Source: an uncultured Opitutales bacterium
GTDB taxonomy: Bacteria; Verrucomicrobiota; Verrucomicrobiia; Opitutales; Intestinicryptomonadaceae
Direction of reading: 5' to 3'
Assembly (NCBI GenBank): GCA_944389885.1
Contig: CALXNZ010000011.1
Coordinates: 1 to 64,000, forward strand
DNA length: 64,000 nt
How positions within the stretch are numbered: the first letter of the stretch is position 1; the number at the start of each line of letters is the position of its first letter. Positions 28,502 to 38,253 of this stretch are shown piece by piece. The notes beneath the pieces are model-generated. The model had not been told where the DNA came from. It did no database searches and saw only the letters and a program-made list of their open reading frames with translations. Both the position numbers and the translations under genes were made by a program.

Positions 28502-28536
28502 TGTTAAAGCGCGGAACGAGTCCGCGCTTTAAAATA
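28502..28536. terminator. Bidirectional terminator between the rpiB-like gene and mscS
   Basis: A perfect 12-bp stem TTAAAGCGCGGA (28504-28515)/TCCGCGCTTTAA (28521-28532) with a 5-base loop lies between two convergent genes. Confidence 0.65.
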
Positions 28537-29898
28537 TTATGATTTTTTAGTTGCGTCGCTTTCTATGTAAATTGACGTGGACGGGAATGCAAAAGATAGG
28601 TTGTGGGCGGCTATGAGTCTCATAATCGCCAAATTGACTCTGCATTTTGTAGCGACGAAGTTGTTGTAATCTATTTGTCGGGTGTAGTACACTATGCTTA
28701 TATCCAATGATGATGCGGAAAATTCTGTAAATTCCGCACTTACCCCGTGCCCAAATGCGACTCCCTCTATTTCCGATATCGTTTTGCAGATTTCCGGAAG
28801 TAATTTTTCGATTTGATCGGCGGTTGTAGAGTAAGTTATGCCTATTGTTTGTAAAACTTTCCGCACGGGCATTTTTGAGAAATTTTCAACGGAATCCTTC
28901 GCCAAAATCGAATTTGGTATTGTGACGATGGTTTTTGAAAATGTCCTTATGCGCGTAGAGCGAAACCCTATAGTTTCTATATGGCCTTCGCATTGTGCGG
29001 TTTTTACCCAATCTCCGACTATGAAGGGGCGGTCTATTATTATTGATACGGATCCGAAAAAATTTGCTATTGTATCTTGTGAGGCGAAAGCCAAAGCCAT
29101 ACCTCCAATTCCGAGGGAGGCGATAATCGTATTAACATTTACGCCGCAGTTTGTGAGTATGGAAAGAATTGCAATTACGGTTATGAAACATTTTGTGACC
29201 CGCCTCAAAAACTCCACAAGGTTTGCGGTTGTATTGGCCGATTTGCGCTGAAGACGCTTTCCCGCAGCGGAGAAGAGGGCGTCCGATACAATCAGTATCG
29301 CCCAGAATACGGCACACCAGAACAATACGCCAACTGCCCGCGACACTATTGCCACTGTCATGGCGTCTTTTATTAGAAAGGCTAAGGCAAAATATATTCC
29401 AATTACCCACGCAAACATGTTTACGGGGCGTTGTATGCTTAGAATAAAGTCGCTCGCAAAGCTGTTTTTGCCGTCTCTTCTTGATAGATTTGATATGCGG
29501 CTGAAAAAGAAGCTCATCAAATATTTTACTACTATAAGAGTTGTCAGGAGAATCAGTAGAGACGCTATGTATTGGACAACCCTTATGCCGAAGTATTTTT
29601 GTGCCAGAAACTTTGCCGTCGATGGGGAGAAATCGTAAATTTCTATCATGATGTCGCGCAACTGAGTACGTATATTTTTTGCGTTCTCTATTGCCGCCAT
29701 ATCCATTTTTCTCTGTTGGATCTTATACTGTTCCTCTGGAGTCAGTTTCTTTTCGGAATCCGCATTCGGCAATATTGTAGTCTGGGATATATTTTCTTCC
29801 GTTTTGCTTGCTGCGGCAGTGTCGTCGGCATGGCAGGGAATGCAAGGCAAACATGTCGCCAGGAAAAATAAAAAGCAACTGATATATTTCATATGCAT
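28537..29898 (-). CDS. mscS: MscS-family mechanosensitive channel with signal peptide
   Basis: A 453-residue small-conductance mechanosensitive channel protecting against osmotic downshock. A signal peptide (~3-24) and a charged periplasmic segment with IQQRKMDMAAIENAKNIRTQ precede four or five membrane spans. The pore helix and beta domain lie at ~265-345, recognisable from ASLGIGGMALAFASQDTIANFFGSVSIIIDRPFIVGDWV, of which ALAFASQDTIANF is the core MscS motif. A C-terminal alpha/beta domain follows. It is larger than E. coli MscS (286) owing to the N-terminal extension. It is divergent from cysK. Confidence 0.92.
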   Translation of the reverse strand: MHMKYISCFLFFLATCLPCIPCHADDTAAASKTEENISQTTILPNADSEKKLTPEEQYKIQQRKMDMAAIENAKNIRTQLRDIMIEIYDFSPSTAKFLAQKYFGIRVVQYIASLLILLTTLIVVKYLMSFFFSRISNLSRRDGKNSFASDFILSIQRPVNMFAWVIGIYFALAFLIKDAMTVAIVSRAVGVLFWCAVFWAILIVSDALFSAAGKRLQRKSANTTANLVEFLRRVTKCFITVIAILSILTNCGVNVNTIIASLGIGGMALAFASQDTIANFFGSVSIIIDRPFIVGDWVKTAQCEGHIETIGFRSTRIRTFSKTIVTIPNSILAKDSVENFSKMPVRKVLQTIGITYSTTADQIEKLLPEICKTISEIEGVAFGHGVSAEFTEFSASSLDISIVYYTRQIDYNNFVATKCRVNLAIMRLIAAHNLSFAFPSTSIYIESDATKKS

Positions 29899-30125
29899 CT
29901 GAAATTCCTATTCCATTTTGAAGTTTTAATGGCAGATGTTTTAGTAAATTTCAAACTTAATTGCGCTATTTGACATGTTAAATTCTTTCTTTGGAAATTT
30001 TCAGGCGAGTTAAATTTTATTAAAAGTTGCTTGCAGGCTATTAAAGAAGGCGTAGTTTCAATAGACCTTTTGAATCGCATCTTGCTGGAAGATGCAGAAG
30101 TGTATTTTAATCGCTTATTTTAGCC

Positions 30126-31046
30126 ATGAAGGTAGCCAACCACATACTTGAACTCATAGGGAATACCCCTCTTGTTCGTTTGAACCGCGTGAACGACTCA
30201 CACGCCGAAATACTTGCAAAATTAGAATTTTTTAATCCGTCCGGATCGGTGAAGGATAGGGCAGCGCTCTCTATGGTTGAAGATGCTGAGCGCAAGGGCA
30301 TTTTAAAAAAGGGTGGATTGATAGTCGAGCCTACGAGCGGCAATACGGGCATAGGCCTGGCTATAGTGTCGGCGGTCAAAGGTTATAGGCTCATTTTGAC
30401 GATGCCGGACACGATGAGTTTGGAACGCAGAAAGTTTCTTTTAAGCCTCGGAGCGGAGCTTGTGCTTACCGACGGTTCAAAGGGAATGTCGGGGGCTATA
30501 GAAAAGGCCGTTGAAATTAGAGATGCGAACGAAGGCTCGTTTATGCCGCAGCAGTTTGAAAATCCGGCAAATTCGGAAATACACGCAAAGACCACAGGCG
30601 TGGAAATATGGAACGATACCGATGGAAGCGTTGATGCGGTAGTTGCCGGAGTTGGTACGGGAGGCACCATAAGCGGAATTGGAAGGGTATTAAAGTCTCT
30701 TAAACCCGCCGTCAAAATATATGCCGTGGAGCCGGATTCATCGCCTGTATTATCTGGTGGGAAGGCCGGTCCGCATAAGATACAGGGTATAGGCGCAGGC
30801 TTTGTGCCGGAGGTTTACGAGGCGGTTGTTGTTGACGATGTGATTCGGGTAAAGGACGAAGATGCTGGCAATATAGCGCGGAGGCTTGCGAAAGAGGAGG
30901 GTATTCACACAGGCATATCTGCGGGGGCCGCCGTATTTGCTGCCATAGAAATCGGAAAACTTCCCGAAAACGCCGGCAAAAAGATAGTGGTGATAATTCC
31001 GGATACCGGTACGCGCTATCTGTCCACTTGGCTGTACGATGAGTAG
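30126..31046 (+). CDS. cysK: Cysteine synthase A (O-acetylserine sulfhydrylase)
   Basis: A 306-residue PLP enzyme that makes cysteine from O-acetylserine and sulfide. The PLP lysine is K43 in [11 protein letters not shown], the substrate loop is [11 protein letters not shown], and the phosphate-binding loop is [24 protein letters not shown] near the C-terminus also fits the family. Length and start are standard. It is a single gene with a 227-bp region upstream shared with divergent mscS. Confidence 0.95.
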   Translation: MKVANHILELIGNTPLVRLNRVNDSHAEILAKLEFFNPSGSVKDRAALSMVEDAERKGILKKGGLIVEPTSGNTGIGLAIVSAVKGYRLILTMPDTMSLERRKFLLSLGAELVLTDGSKGMSGAIEKAVEIRDANEGSFMPQQFENPANSEIHAKTTGVEIWNDTDGSVDAVVAGVGTGGTISGIGRVLKSLKPAVKIYAVEPDSSPVLSGGKAGPHKIQGIGAGFVPEVYEAVVVDDVIRVKDEDAGNIARRLAKEEGIHTGISAGAAVFAAIEIGKLPENAGKKIVVIIPDTGTRYLSTWLYDE

Positions 31047-31178
31047 AATTTGGGGGATATGGGTTGTTATGGTAAAAAAGCGCCGCGCGCACTGGATTTG
31101 TTTTACTTGACAGCATCTGCTTTAAATTAAATCCTATAAAAGTTTTTGCGCCATGCTTTGCACGGTAATTGTTTGTTT

Positions 31179-32207
31179 ATGAGGTTTATTGCATTAGTTT
31201 TTCTCGCGGCTTTTGTGCTGTCGGCGTGTACGCCTTCGGACGATTCTTCCGCCGCTTCCAAAGCAAACATGAAGATAGCTTCATTTAATCTGCGCTATAA
31301 TGAAGCCGCAGATCCGAAGTATCCGAATCCGAAAGCGTTTGACCATTGGAATAACCGAAGGGATACGATAGTACCAATGATGCGTTATCACCAGGTTGAT
31401 ATTTTCGGCACCCAGGAGCTGATGTCTGATCAAATAAAGTACCTTGAGGGCAAAGGGATATACAAGGCTGCTGAGGATTTTGATAAAGTGGCGTCCTTCC
31501 TCCCCGAATTAAAGCCGGGGCACGGGCTTCCGCCTGAAAGGGTTTACAGGGATTGCATGGGCGAGTTTGATACTGCAAAAATAGATGCTTCCCGCAAACG
31601 CATAAAGCCCGATGCCGTGGAATATAGAATGCACAACGCGATATTTTATCGACCGGATAAATTTGAGTTGTTGGAGCAGGGGTCGTTCTTTCTCTCGGCT
31701 ACCCCTGATACGTTTTCAATAGGTTGGGATACCGCGGATCCCAATGCCTCCCAAATGCGCAGATGTTTTTGGGCAAAATTTAAGGACAAGCGTTCTTCCC
31801 GTTCTTTTTACGTTTTCAACACCCATACCCCTTCCGCCAACGGAAGCGCGGGCGAACGTCTAAAAGCCGCAAAGCTTATATTGCAGCGCGTAAAAAATAT
31901 AGCCGCGGGATTTCCGTACTTTCTCACGGGTGATTTTAACGCCGAAGATAGCGAAGCCTCGATAAAACATATATTATCAGATTCCGAATTTAGGGATTCA
32001 AGAGCAGTTTCAGAAACGCCTCCGTACGGCCAGCGCAATACTTTTAACTTTTGGGGAGAATACGTCCCCCTTAGAAGCGCGGATAGAATAGACTATATAT
32101 TTGTCTCTCCGGGTGTGAGGGTTTTGGATTACGCCGTGCTTTCCGACAGGTACTACGAAGTTTATCCGTCGGATCATTTTCCCATTTGCTCGAGGGTCGA
32201 ATTTTAA
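31179..32207 (+). CDS. Lipoprotein with endonuclease/exonuclease/phosphatase (EEP) domain
   Basis: A 342-residue predicted lipoprotein with a hydrophobic leader ending in the lipobox LSAC (Cys16 from the chosen ATG). The rest is an EEP fold: MKIASFNLRYN opens the domain, TQEL supplies the metal-binding Glu, GDFNAEDSE the central Asp/Asn, and SDHFP the C-terminal catalytic Asp-His. All active-site blocks are intact. EEP lipoproteins in Bacteroidetes and Verrucomicrobiota are usually phosphodiesterases of unknown substrate. The frame is open 11 codons upstream through a TTG, but the ATG gives a clean lipoprotein leader. Only 18 bp separate it from the next gene. Confidence 0.88.
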   Translation: MRFIALVFLAAFVLSACTPSDDSSAASKANMKIASFNLRYNEAADPKYPNPKAFDHWNNRRDTIVPMMRYHQVDIFGTQELMSDQIKYLEGKGIYKAAEDFDKVASFLPELKPGHGLPPERVYRDCMGEFDTAKIDASRKRIKPDAVEYRMHNAIFYRPDKFELLEQGSFFLSATPDTFSIGWDTADPNASQMRRCFWAKFKDKRSSRSFYVFNTHTPSANGSAGERLKAAKLILQRVKNIAAGFPYFLTGDFNAEDSEASIKHILSDSEFRDSRAVSETPPYGQRNTFNFWGEYVPLRSADRIDYIFVSPGVRVLDYAVLSDRYYEVYPSDHFPICSRVEF

Positions 32208-32225
32208 ATTATAAATATAACGATT

Positions 32226-33914
32226 ATGATGGATAAAATTAGAAATAAATTGCTTCTATTGGCAATCTTGGCTGCGTCAATTTGCGTCGCTTCATGTGCT
32301 TCGCGCGGGGAGAGCCCGAAAGTTTATGAGGCGGATGTCGTGGTTTATGGCGGGACGTCCGGCGGTGTTGCGGCGGCGGTGCAAGCGGCCCGCGAGGGGA
32401 AGTCGGTGTTGCTGGTGGCTCCGGATAAGCACCTGGGGGCTATGACCAGTTCCGGGCTTGGATTCACCGACGCCGGCAAGGCCTACGTCATAGGAGGGGT
32501 GTCGAGGGAGTTCTATCACAGGGTTTGGAAGTTTTATCAAAATCCTGCCGCGTGGAATTGGATAAAACGCGAAGACGACAAGCTCGTAGGGCAGGGCACA
32601 AAAGCCATTAACGACAAAGAGCAGACGATGTGGATATTTGAGCCGAAGGTCGCTGAGGAAATTTACAACAAATGGCTTGAGGAGGAAAAAGTTAGGGTAT
32701 TCCGCCAAAAATTCTTGGATCGCGGAAAAGACGGGGTCGTGAAAGACGGTTCTCGCATAGTATCTTTTAAAACTCTCGACGGCGATATTTTCAAAGGCAA
32801 AATGTTTATAGATGCCACTTTTGAGGGGGACTTAATGGCCGCTTCGGGGTGCTCTTATCATGTGGGCAGGGAGGCGAACTCCGTTTACAACGAGAGCTGG
32901 AACGGTTCGCAGCCGGGAGTTTTGTGCCATGACCATTTCTTTACAAAACAGGTGGATCCGTATGTGCTGGAAGGTGATCCGTCGAGCGGCTTGCTAAAAC
33001 ACATAAGCAAGGAAAAACCTCTGCCAAAAGGCTCCGGTGACGATAAAGTCCAAGCGTATTGCTTCCGCCTTTGCATGACAACCGTTCCCGAAAATAGAAG
33101 GCCCTTCCCAAAACCCGCCAATTATAATGCCGACGACTATATACTCGCTCTGCGCACTTATGCGGCGGAAGGGCGAACAGATATAATGAAACCCGATAGA
33201 ATGCCCAACGGTAAAACCGATACAAACAACCAATCGGCATTCAGCATGGATTTCATAGGCGGAAATTATGCCTATCCCGACGCCTCCTACGAGGAAAGAG
33301 CTAAAATAGTTGACGCCCACCGCGATTATCAGCAGGGCTGGCTATACTTTTTGGCTAACGATCCGCGAGTTCCCGCGGAGTTGCGCGAAATATTTAATCG
33401 CTACGGATTGGCAAAAGACGAATTTGTGGACAGCGATAATTGGCCGTTCAATCTGTACATAAGAGAGGCCCGCAGAATGATAGGCGATTATGTCATGACG
33501 GAACATGACTGCAGGATTGCGGTAGAAACTCCGAAATCGATAGGAATGGGGTCATATACTCTCGATTCGCACAATATACAGCGCTATGTCACCGATGAAG
33601 GATACGTCCAGAATGAAGGCGATATAGGAGTGCATCTTGACGCTCCTTATAAAATCGCCTACGGGGCGATAACCCCCAAACGGGGACAGGTTTCAAACCT
33701 CCTGGTTCCGGTGGCATGTTCGGCATCGCATATGGCGTACGGGTCCATCAGAATGGAACCTGTATTCATGATATTGGGCCATTCCGCAGCAACGGCCGCT
33801 TCTATTGCAATCGACGACAACTGCGATGTTCAAGATGTGGATTACGCCAAGCTACGCGCAAAACTTCTCAAAGACGGTCAAATATTGGAAGCTCCTAAGA
33901 AATCTTCAAAATAA
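32226..33914 (+). CDS. FAD-dependent oxidoreductase lipoprotein
   Basis: A 562-residue protein of the FAD-dependent oxidoreductase family often seen in carbohydrate loci (the 'xanthan lyase'-annotated group). The leader ends in the lipobox VASC (~Cys24), so it is probably anchored to a membrane outside the cytoplasm. The dinucleotide fold starts at ADVVVYGGTSGGVAAAVQAARE (~36-57). DATFEGDLMAASGCSY and a C-terminal HMAYGSIRMEPVFMILG stretch also match. Reaction and substrate are not predictable. It is co-transcribed with the EEP lipoprotein 18 bp upstream and ends at a good terminator. Confidence 0.85.
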   Translation: MMDKIRNKLLLLAILAASICVASCASRGESPKVYEADVVVYGGTSGGVAAAVQAAREGKSVLLVAPDKHLGAMTSSGLGFTDAGKAYVIGGVSREFYHRVWKFYQNPAAWNWIKREDDKLVGQGTKAINDKEQTMWIFEPKVAEEIYNKWLEEEKVRVFRQKFLDRGKDGVVKDGSRIVSFKTLDGDIFKGKMFIDATFEGDLMAASGCSYHVGREANSVYNESWNGSQPGVLCHDHFFTKQVDPYVLEGDPSSGLLKHISKEKPLPKGSGDDKVQAYCFRLCMTTVPENRRPFPKPANYNADDYILALRTYAAEGRTDIMKPDRMPNGKTDTNNQSAFSMDFIGGNYAYPDASYEERAKIVDAHRDYQQGWLYFLANDPRVPAELREIFNRYGLAKDEFVDSDNWPFNLYIREARRMIGDYVMTEHDCRIAVETPKSIGMGSYTLDSHNIQRYVTDEGYVQNEGDIGVHLDAPYKIAYGAITPKRGQVSNLLVPVACSASHMAYGSIRMEPVFMILGHSAATAASIAIDDNCDVQDVDYAKLRAKLLKDGQILEAPKKSSK

Positions 33915-33991
33915 AATCTTCGCGCTCCATTATCTTTCCTTTTTTGATTGGGCATTGTTTGAGGGATTGGAAAAATCTATTTTGCATAACA

Positions 33992-34025
33992 AGAACGGCG
34001 GCTGTCATTTAGTCGCCGTTTTTTT
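33992..34025 (+). terminator. Intrinsic terminator of the EEP/FAD lipoprotein operon
   Basis: AACGGCG (33994-34000) pairs with CGCCGTT (34014-34020), followed by TTTTT. Confidence 0.75.
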
Positions 34026-34128
34026 AGCTCCCATAAGTTTTCGTGGGCAGAGGCTATTTTATAGCCTTAAATCCGAAATTATTTGCCTCAAATTCCGGCT
34101 TACTCTTTGAAAAACAATAATAAAAAAA

Positions 34129-34547
34129 GAATCGAAGGGTTGTAAGCCGGATTTTGTAGCCCCTTAGAGGGACCGACATTCATTTATCTGTCGCGGATAT
34201 CCAAATTAAGGCGGGATTGCCGCGCATAATCTCGAAATTCGCGCTCCCCTTTCGGGAATGCGACATACCCGGGGCGATTGAACGAGCAGCTCCGCCCCCT
34301 ACATTGTCTTGCACCGAACTGGGTTTACCATGCCCGTCGCGGTTGCCCGCGGCGGCGGTGGGCTCTTACCCCTCCTTTTCACCCTTGCCGATGCGCTTTG
34401 AGGCGCATAGGCGGTTTGTTTTCTGTGGCACTGTCCATGCGGCATTCTTGCAAATGCCGCCCCGTTTTTTCAAACGGAGTTCCGCTCTGTGGTGTCCGGA
34501 CTTTCCTCCCGCGGAAAAACCGCGAGCGAATGTCCACCCTTCAATTC
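34129..34547 (-). ncRNA. rnpB: RNase P RNA
   Basis: The catalytic RNA that removes 5' leaders from tRNA precursors. On the minus strand the conserved GAGGAAAGTCCGG segment (about 34494-34508) is near the 5' end, and CCGGCTTACAACCC is at the 3' end. The 5' GAATTGAAGGGT (from 34547) pairs with ACCCTTCGATTC (to 34129) to form helix P1, which fixes both ends at about 419 nt. A T-run right after the 3' end completes termination. The layout fits bacterial class A RNA. Confidence 0.93.
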
Positions 34548-34679
34548 TTTCCGTATAATCGGAAAATTTATTTTTATTGCAAGTTTTTTGTCTTTAGGGG
34601 ATAGGGCAATTCGGGAGCCAATGCGCGAAAAAAAATTTTACAAATTCCCAAAAGTATTCAGGATTTGCGAACTTTAAAA

Positions 34680-36950
34680 ATGACTGACTACATATCTAAA
34701 TTGTCCGCGGAACTATCTTTGGAACCTCATAGGGTTGAGGCCGCTGCAAAACTCCTTTCAGATGGGGCGACAGTTCCATTTATCGCGCGTTATCGAAAAG
34801 AGGCCACGGGGACTCTCGACGAGATTCAAATAGCCGCCATACGCGACGGGCTTGAGCGTTATAAAGCTTTGGACGAACGGCGCGAATCTATAAAGTCGTC
34901 TTTGAAGGAGCGCAATCTTCTGAGCGGCGATATCGAGAAGGCTCTTGACGCGGCCGACACTTTGGCGAGATTGGAGGATATATATCAACCTTTCAAGCCG
35001 AAGCGCCGCACTCGGGCTACGATTGCCCGCGAGCGCGGCTTGGAAAACCTGGCGGCTTTTATATTTGAAAATCAGGATTCCGACTTTTCTTTGGAGGCGG
35101 AAAAGTTCATAGACGCCGATAAGGAGGTGCCCGATGCCGAAACCGCCTTGTCGGGCGCCAGAGATATAATTGCGGAAATGGTGGGAGACAATCCCGATGC
35201 CCGCTGCGCTATGCGCGAGTATTTTGAAAAAGAGGCCATTCTCACCTCAAAAGTGATATCGGGCAAAGAAGAGGAAGGCTCGAAATATAGAGATTACTTT
35301 GATTGGTCCCAACCGGCCAAAGACGCGCCATCGCATAGAATTTTAGCTATACGCAGGGGAGAGTCGGAAGGGTTTCTCATAATGCGGGTGTTGCCTGATG
35401 GCGATGGGGCTGTATCGCTTTTAAAGAAAATGTTTGTAAAATCTTCTGCGCCTTGCGGATTGCAAGTAGCCGCAGCGGTTGAAGACTCTTATAAAAGACT
35501 ATTGTTGCCTACTACCGAAACCTATATGCGCCTTGAGATGAAAAAACGCGCCGACGATGAAGCTGTAAAAATATTCGCCGGCAATGTGCGTGAACTTCTC
35601 ATGGCGGCCCCTTTGGGACAGAAGAAAGTCATGGGTATAGATCCCGGATTTAGAACCGGCTGCAAAGTAGTCTGCCTCGACGCGCAAGGGGCATTGCTCT
35701 TTCACGACGTTATATATATCGTGCAGTCCGATGCTAAACTCAATGAGGCTAAAGATAAAATTCTCGGGCTTTGCGCCCGTTTCGGGATAGAGGCGATAGC
35801 CATAGGAAACGGTACGGCAAGCCGCGAAACAGAGGCATTTGTGCGCTCTCTCGGACTCCCCAATTCCATGAAAATCGTCATGGTCAACGAGAGCGGAGCA
35901 TCTATTTATTCGGCATCGGACGTCGCCCGCGAGGAATTCCCGGATCAGGATATTACGGTCAGGGGGGCAGTTTCGATTGGTCGAAGGCTTATGGATCCGC
36001 TTGCCGAACTTGTTAAGATAGATCCGCGTTCCATAGGTGTTGGCCAGTATCAGCACGACGTCAACCAAATCCTCCTAAAGCGTTCTCTTGACGATACCGT
36101 AATTAGTTGCGTAAACAGCGTCGGAGTTGAGGTGAATACTGCGAGCAAACAATTGCTTTCGTATGTGTCGGGCTTAAATTCATCGGTTGCCGCCAATATT
36201 ATCGAATACAGAACGGCAAATGGGGCGTTTAAGACTCGCAAACAACTCGCAGAGGTTCGCGGTTTGGGAGCAAAAACTTTTGAACAGTCCGCGGGATTTT
36301 TACGCATTCACGGCGGCGAAAATCCTTTGGACGCAAGCGCAGTCCACCCAGAGCGCTATGCCTTGGTTGAGCGTATGGCAAAGGATATGGGCACAGATGT
36401 GAAAACTCTTATGCGCGATGAAAAATTGCGTTCTCGCATAGATTTAAAACAGTATGTCTCCGAAGACGTCGGACTTCCAACACTTAAGGATATTTTGCGC
36501 GAACTCGGAAAACCCGGTAGGGATCCGCGCGAAAAATTTGAAGCTTTTGAATTTTCAAACGAAGTTCATTCAATGGAAGATTTGCGCGAAGGTATGCGCT
36601 TGCCGGGAGTCGTCACAAACGTCACCGCGTTTGGAGCGTTTGTTGATGTGGGAGCCCATCAAGACGGCCTTGTGCATATAAGCGAGCTCGCAGATACATT
36701 TGTTTCCGACCCTAATGCGGTTGTAAAACCCGGAATGAGGGTGAGCGTATATGTTTTAGAAGTCGACGTTCCCCGCAAGAGAATATCGCTTTCCATGAAA
36801 TCCAATCCTCAAAAACGCGTATCACCTCGGGCAGGCGGCGCCATGCCTGCTTCTCCCGATTCCCGCTTAAAGCCGGGCAAACGTTTCCAGAGCGAACGGC
36901 GCGGAAATGATAGGCCTTTCGGGAATTCTCTCGGCGACCTTTTCAAATAA
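34680..36950 (+). CDS. tex: Tex-family RNA-binding transcription accessory protein
   Basis: A 756-residue protein with the Tex order: N-terminal helical part (ATVPFIARYRKEATGTLDE at ~26-44), YqgF/RuvC-like domain (MGIDPGFRTGCKVVCLD, ~317-333), HhH motifs (IIEYRTANGAFKTRKQLAEV, ~500-520) and a C-terminal S1 RNA-binding domain (~637-705, containing VTNVTAFGAFVDVG). The last ~45 residues are a basic tail. Tex binds nucleic acid and affects transcription; its precise job remains unclear. The frame extends five codons upstream to a TTG, but the ATG of MTDYISKL fits the family. Confidence 0.94.
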   Translation: MTDYISKLSAELSLEPHRVEAAAKLLSDGATVPFIARYRKEATGTLDEIQIAAIRDGLERYKALDERRESIKSSLKERNLLSGDIEKALDAADTLARLEDIYQPFKPKRRTRATIARERGLENLAAFIFENQDSDFSLEAEKFIDADKEVPDAETALSGARDIIAEMVGDNPDARCAMREYFEKEAILTSKVISGKEEEGSKYRDYFDWSQPAKDAPSHRILAIRRGESEGFLIMRVLPDGDGAVSLLKKMFVKSSAPCGLQVAAAVEDSYKRLLLPTTETYMRLEMKKRADDEAVKIFAGNVRELLMAAPLGQKKVMGIDPGFRTGCKVVCLDAQGALLFHDVIYIVQSDAKLNEAKDKILGLCARFGIEAIAIGNGTASRETEAFVRSLGLPNSMKIVMVNESGASIYSASDVAREEFPDQDITVRGAVSIGRRLMDPLAELVKIDPRSIGVGQYQHDVNQILLKRSLDDTVISCVNSVGVEVNTASKQLLSYVSGLNSSVAANIIEYRTANGAFKTRKQLAEVRGLGAKTFEQSAGFLRIHGGENPLDASAVHPERYALVERMAKDMGTDVKTLMRDEKLRSRIDLKQYVSEDVGLPTLKDILRELGKPGRDPREKFEAFEFSNEVHSMEDLREGMRLPGVVTNVTAFGAFVDVGAHQDGLVHISELADTFVSDPNAVVKPGMRVSVYVLEVDVPRKRISLSMKSNPQKRVSPRAGGAMPASPDSRLKPGKRFQSERRGNDRPFGNSLGDLFK

Positions 36951-36992
36951 AAATCTTTTATGCGGTTCTCGCTTTGAGCGACGCCTGAATTC

Positions 36993-37038
36993 AACTAAAA
37001 AAGCTTCGGGAATTTATTTCCACGAAGCTTTTTTAGTT
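36993..37038. terminator. Strong bidirectional terminator between tex and the PEP-CTERM gene
   Basis: A perfect 16-bp stem AACTAAAAAAGCTTCG (36993-37008)/CGAAGCTTTTTTAGTT (37023-37038), with A- and T-runs inside the arms, serves both convergent genes. Confidence 0.8.
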
Positions 37039-37048
37039 GGAACTTTGG

Positions 37049-38086
37049 TCATTTATTTTTTCTTCTCGCGATAAACGCGCATAGCAGCGACAACATTCCA
37101 AAACATGCCGCAATAGCCGACGGTTCAGGAATTACATAATATGAATAATATGTAGCGCCGTCCCATGTTATAGTTTCCACTTCCACGCTCATGCCTTCGT
37201 AGCCTTCAAAAACGAGCAGTGAATCTTGGAGAGAATCTGATAATTTTGTCCTAAATAGAACCAAATCGCTTTCTCTATCGTAATCCAGAAAGTGTATTTC
37301 GGCGTTCGATATTTGGCCACCTCCAACAGTGTAGTTGGCGAATACGACTTTCCCGTCGCCGTCGGCATCGTCTCCAAATGTGACATTGAGGATTGAATTG
37401 GGATTTTTTGCGTCTTCCGACACAAAAGTTGCGTGCCCGATGTAGTTGTATCCGTTTAGATTCATATTCGCGGGAACGTCCGCGCCGGGTTGCATATAGA
37501 ATGCGCTCAATGAATGCAAATCCCCATTAAGATTTATGTTGGCTCCGCGCCACAAGTAAAGCATTCCGCAAGTAAGTGGACCTGTGAGATAAACGTCGGC
37601 ATATTCCGAATAAAGGGTGGAATAGCCTATGGAATTATCTGCGGCGGTGAAATAGATTTTGGCTTGAGCCGATGATGTGCCATTTAAGCATGTTCTCGAA
37701 CCATTTGCTACGGAGTCTCCCACAACTTTAAAGTTATCAATTTTAAGAGTTGCTCCGTTTGAAACTATGAATTTTACATTAGTGCTTGTTTCGTAAGATG
37801 TGCCTTGATATTCTATTTCTATGGGGCTTTTTATCTCAAAGTCCGATTTTATTTCAAAAATATTTTTGCTTGTTGCTCCTGAAGATGGAGGAATAACATA
37901 TGATATAGTGCCGCCTTCTATGCCTGCATATCCGTTATCTCCCGAGTTGACTGTCACCATGCTCGGATTGCTTATGGAATCTATAGTCAAGAAATCTTCG
38001 CCGCCGCCTATGATAGTTGTTGGCAAAGTTTCTGCGGTGAGGCAGGCTGCAGAAATTGCAAATGCTAAAAGGGGTAATTTTTTCAT
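37049..38086 (-). CDS. PEP-CTERM sorting-signal protein, secreted
   Basis: A 345-residue exported protein. A signal peptide (1-18, ending LTAE) leads into a region of short beta-rich repeats (NLNGDLHSL, NGYNYIG), likely a beta-helix-like fold. The C-terminus carries the PEP-CTERM tripartite signal: VIPEP, a hydrophobic span SAIAACFGMLSLLCAFIA and a basic end RRKNK. In Verrucomicrobiota and other Gram-negatives such proteins are processed by exosortase and linked to exopolysaccharide or surface display. The body resembles autotransporter-associated repeat proteins of Opitutales but no catalytic motif is seen. It is monocistronic. Confidence 0.85.
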   Translation of the reverse strand: MKKLPLLAFAISAACLTAETLPTTIIGGGEDFLTIDSISNPSMVTVNSGDNGYAGIEGGTISYVIPPSSGATSKNIFEIKSDFEIKSPIEIEYQGTSYETSTNVKFIVSNGATLKIDNFKVVGDSVANGSRTCLNGTSSAQAKIYFTAADNSIGYSTLYSEYADVYLTGPLTCGMLYLWRGANINLNGDLHSLSAFYMQPGADVPANMNLNGYNYIGHATFVSEDAKNPNSILNVTFGDDADGDGKVVFANYTVGGGQISNAEIHFLDYDRESDLVLFRTKLSDSLQDSLLVFEGYEGMSVEVETITWDGATYYSYYVIPEPSAIAACFGMLSLLCAFIARRKNK

Positions 38087-38253
38087 GCCAAAAGACCTAT
38101 AAATGAAGTACTTTACTAAATCTTGATTTAGATTCTTTATTCGAGATATTCAAGTAAAAAATAGATATTTTTTAGGCATTTAAGATGTGAAAAATTTTTC
38201 GAAATTTTATCTTTAAAAAAATTGCGAGAGAACATAGTATTAGTGCGATAAAG

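Noticed and set aside
34217-34604. Overlapping rightward open frames of 108-113 codons
   Set aside because: They lie opposite RNase P RNA, whose conserved sequence explains the region.
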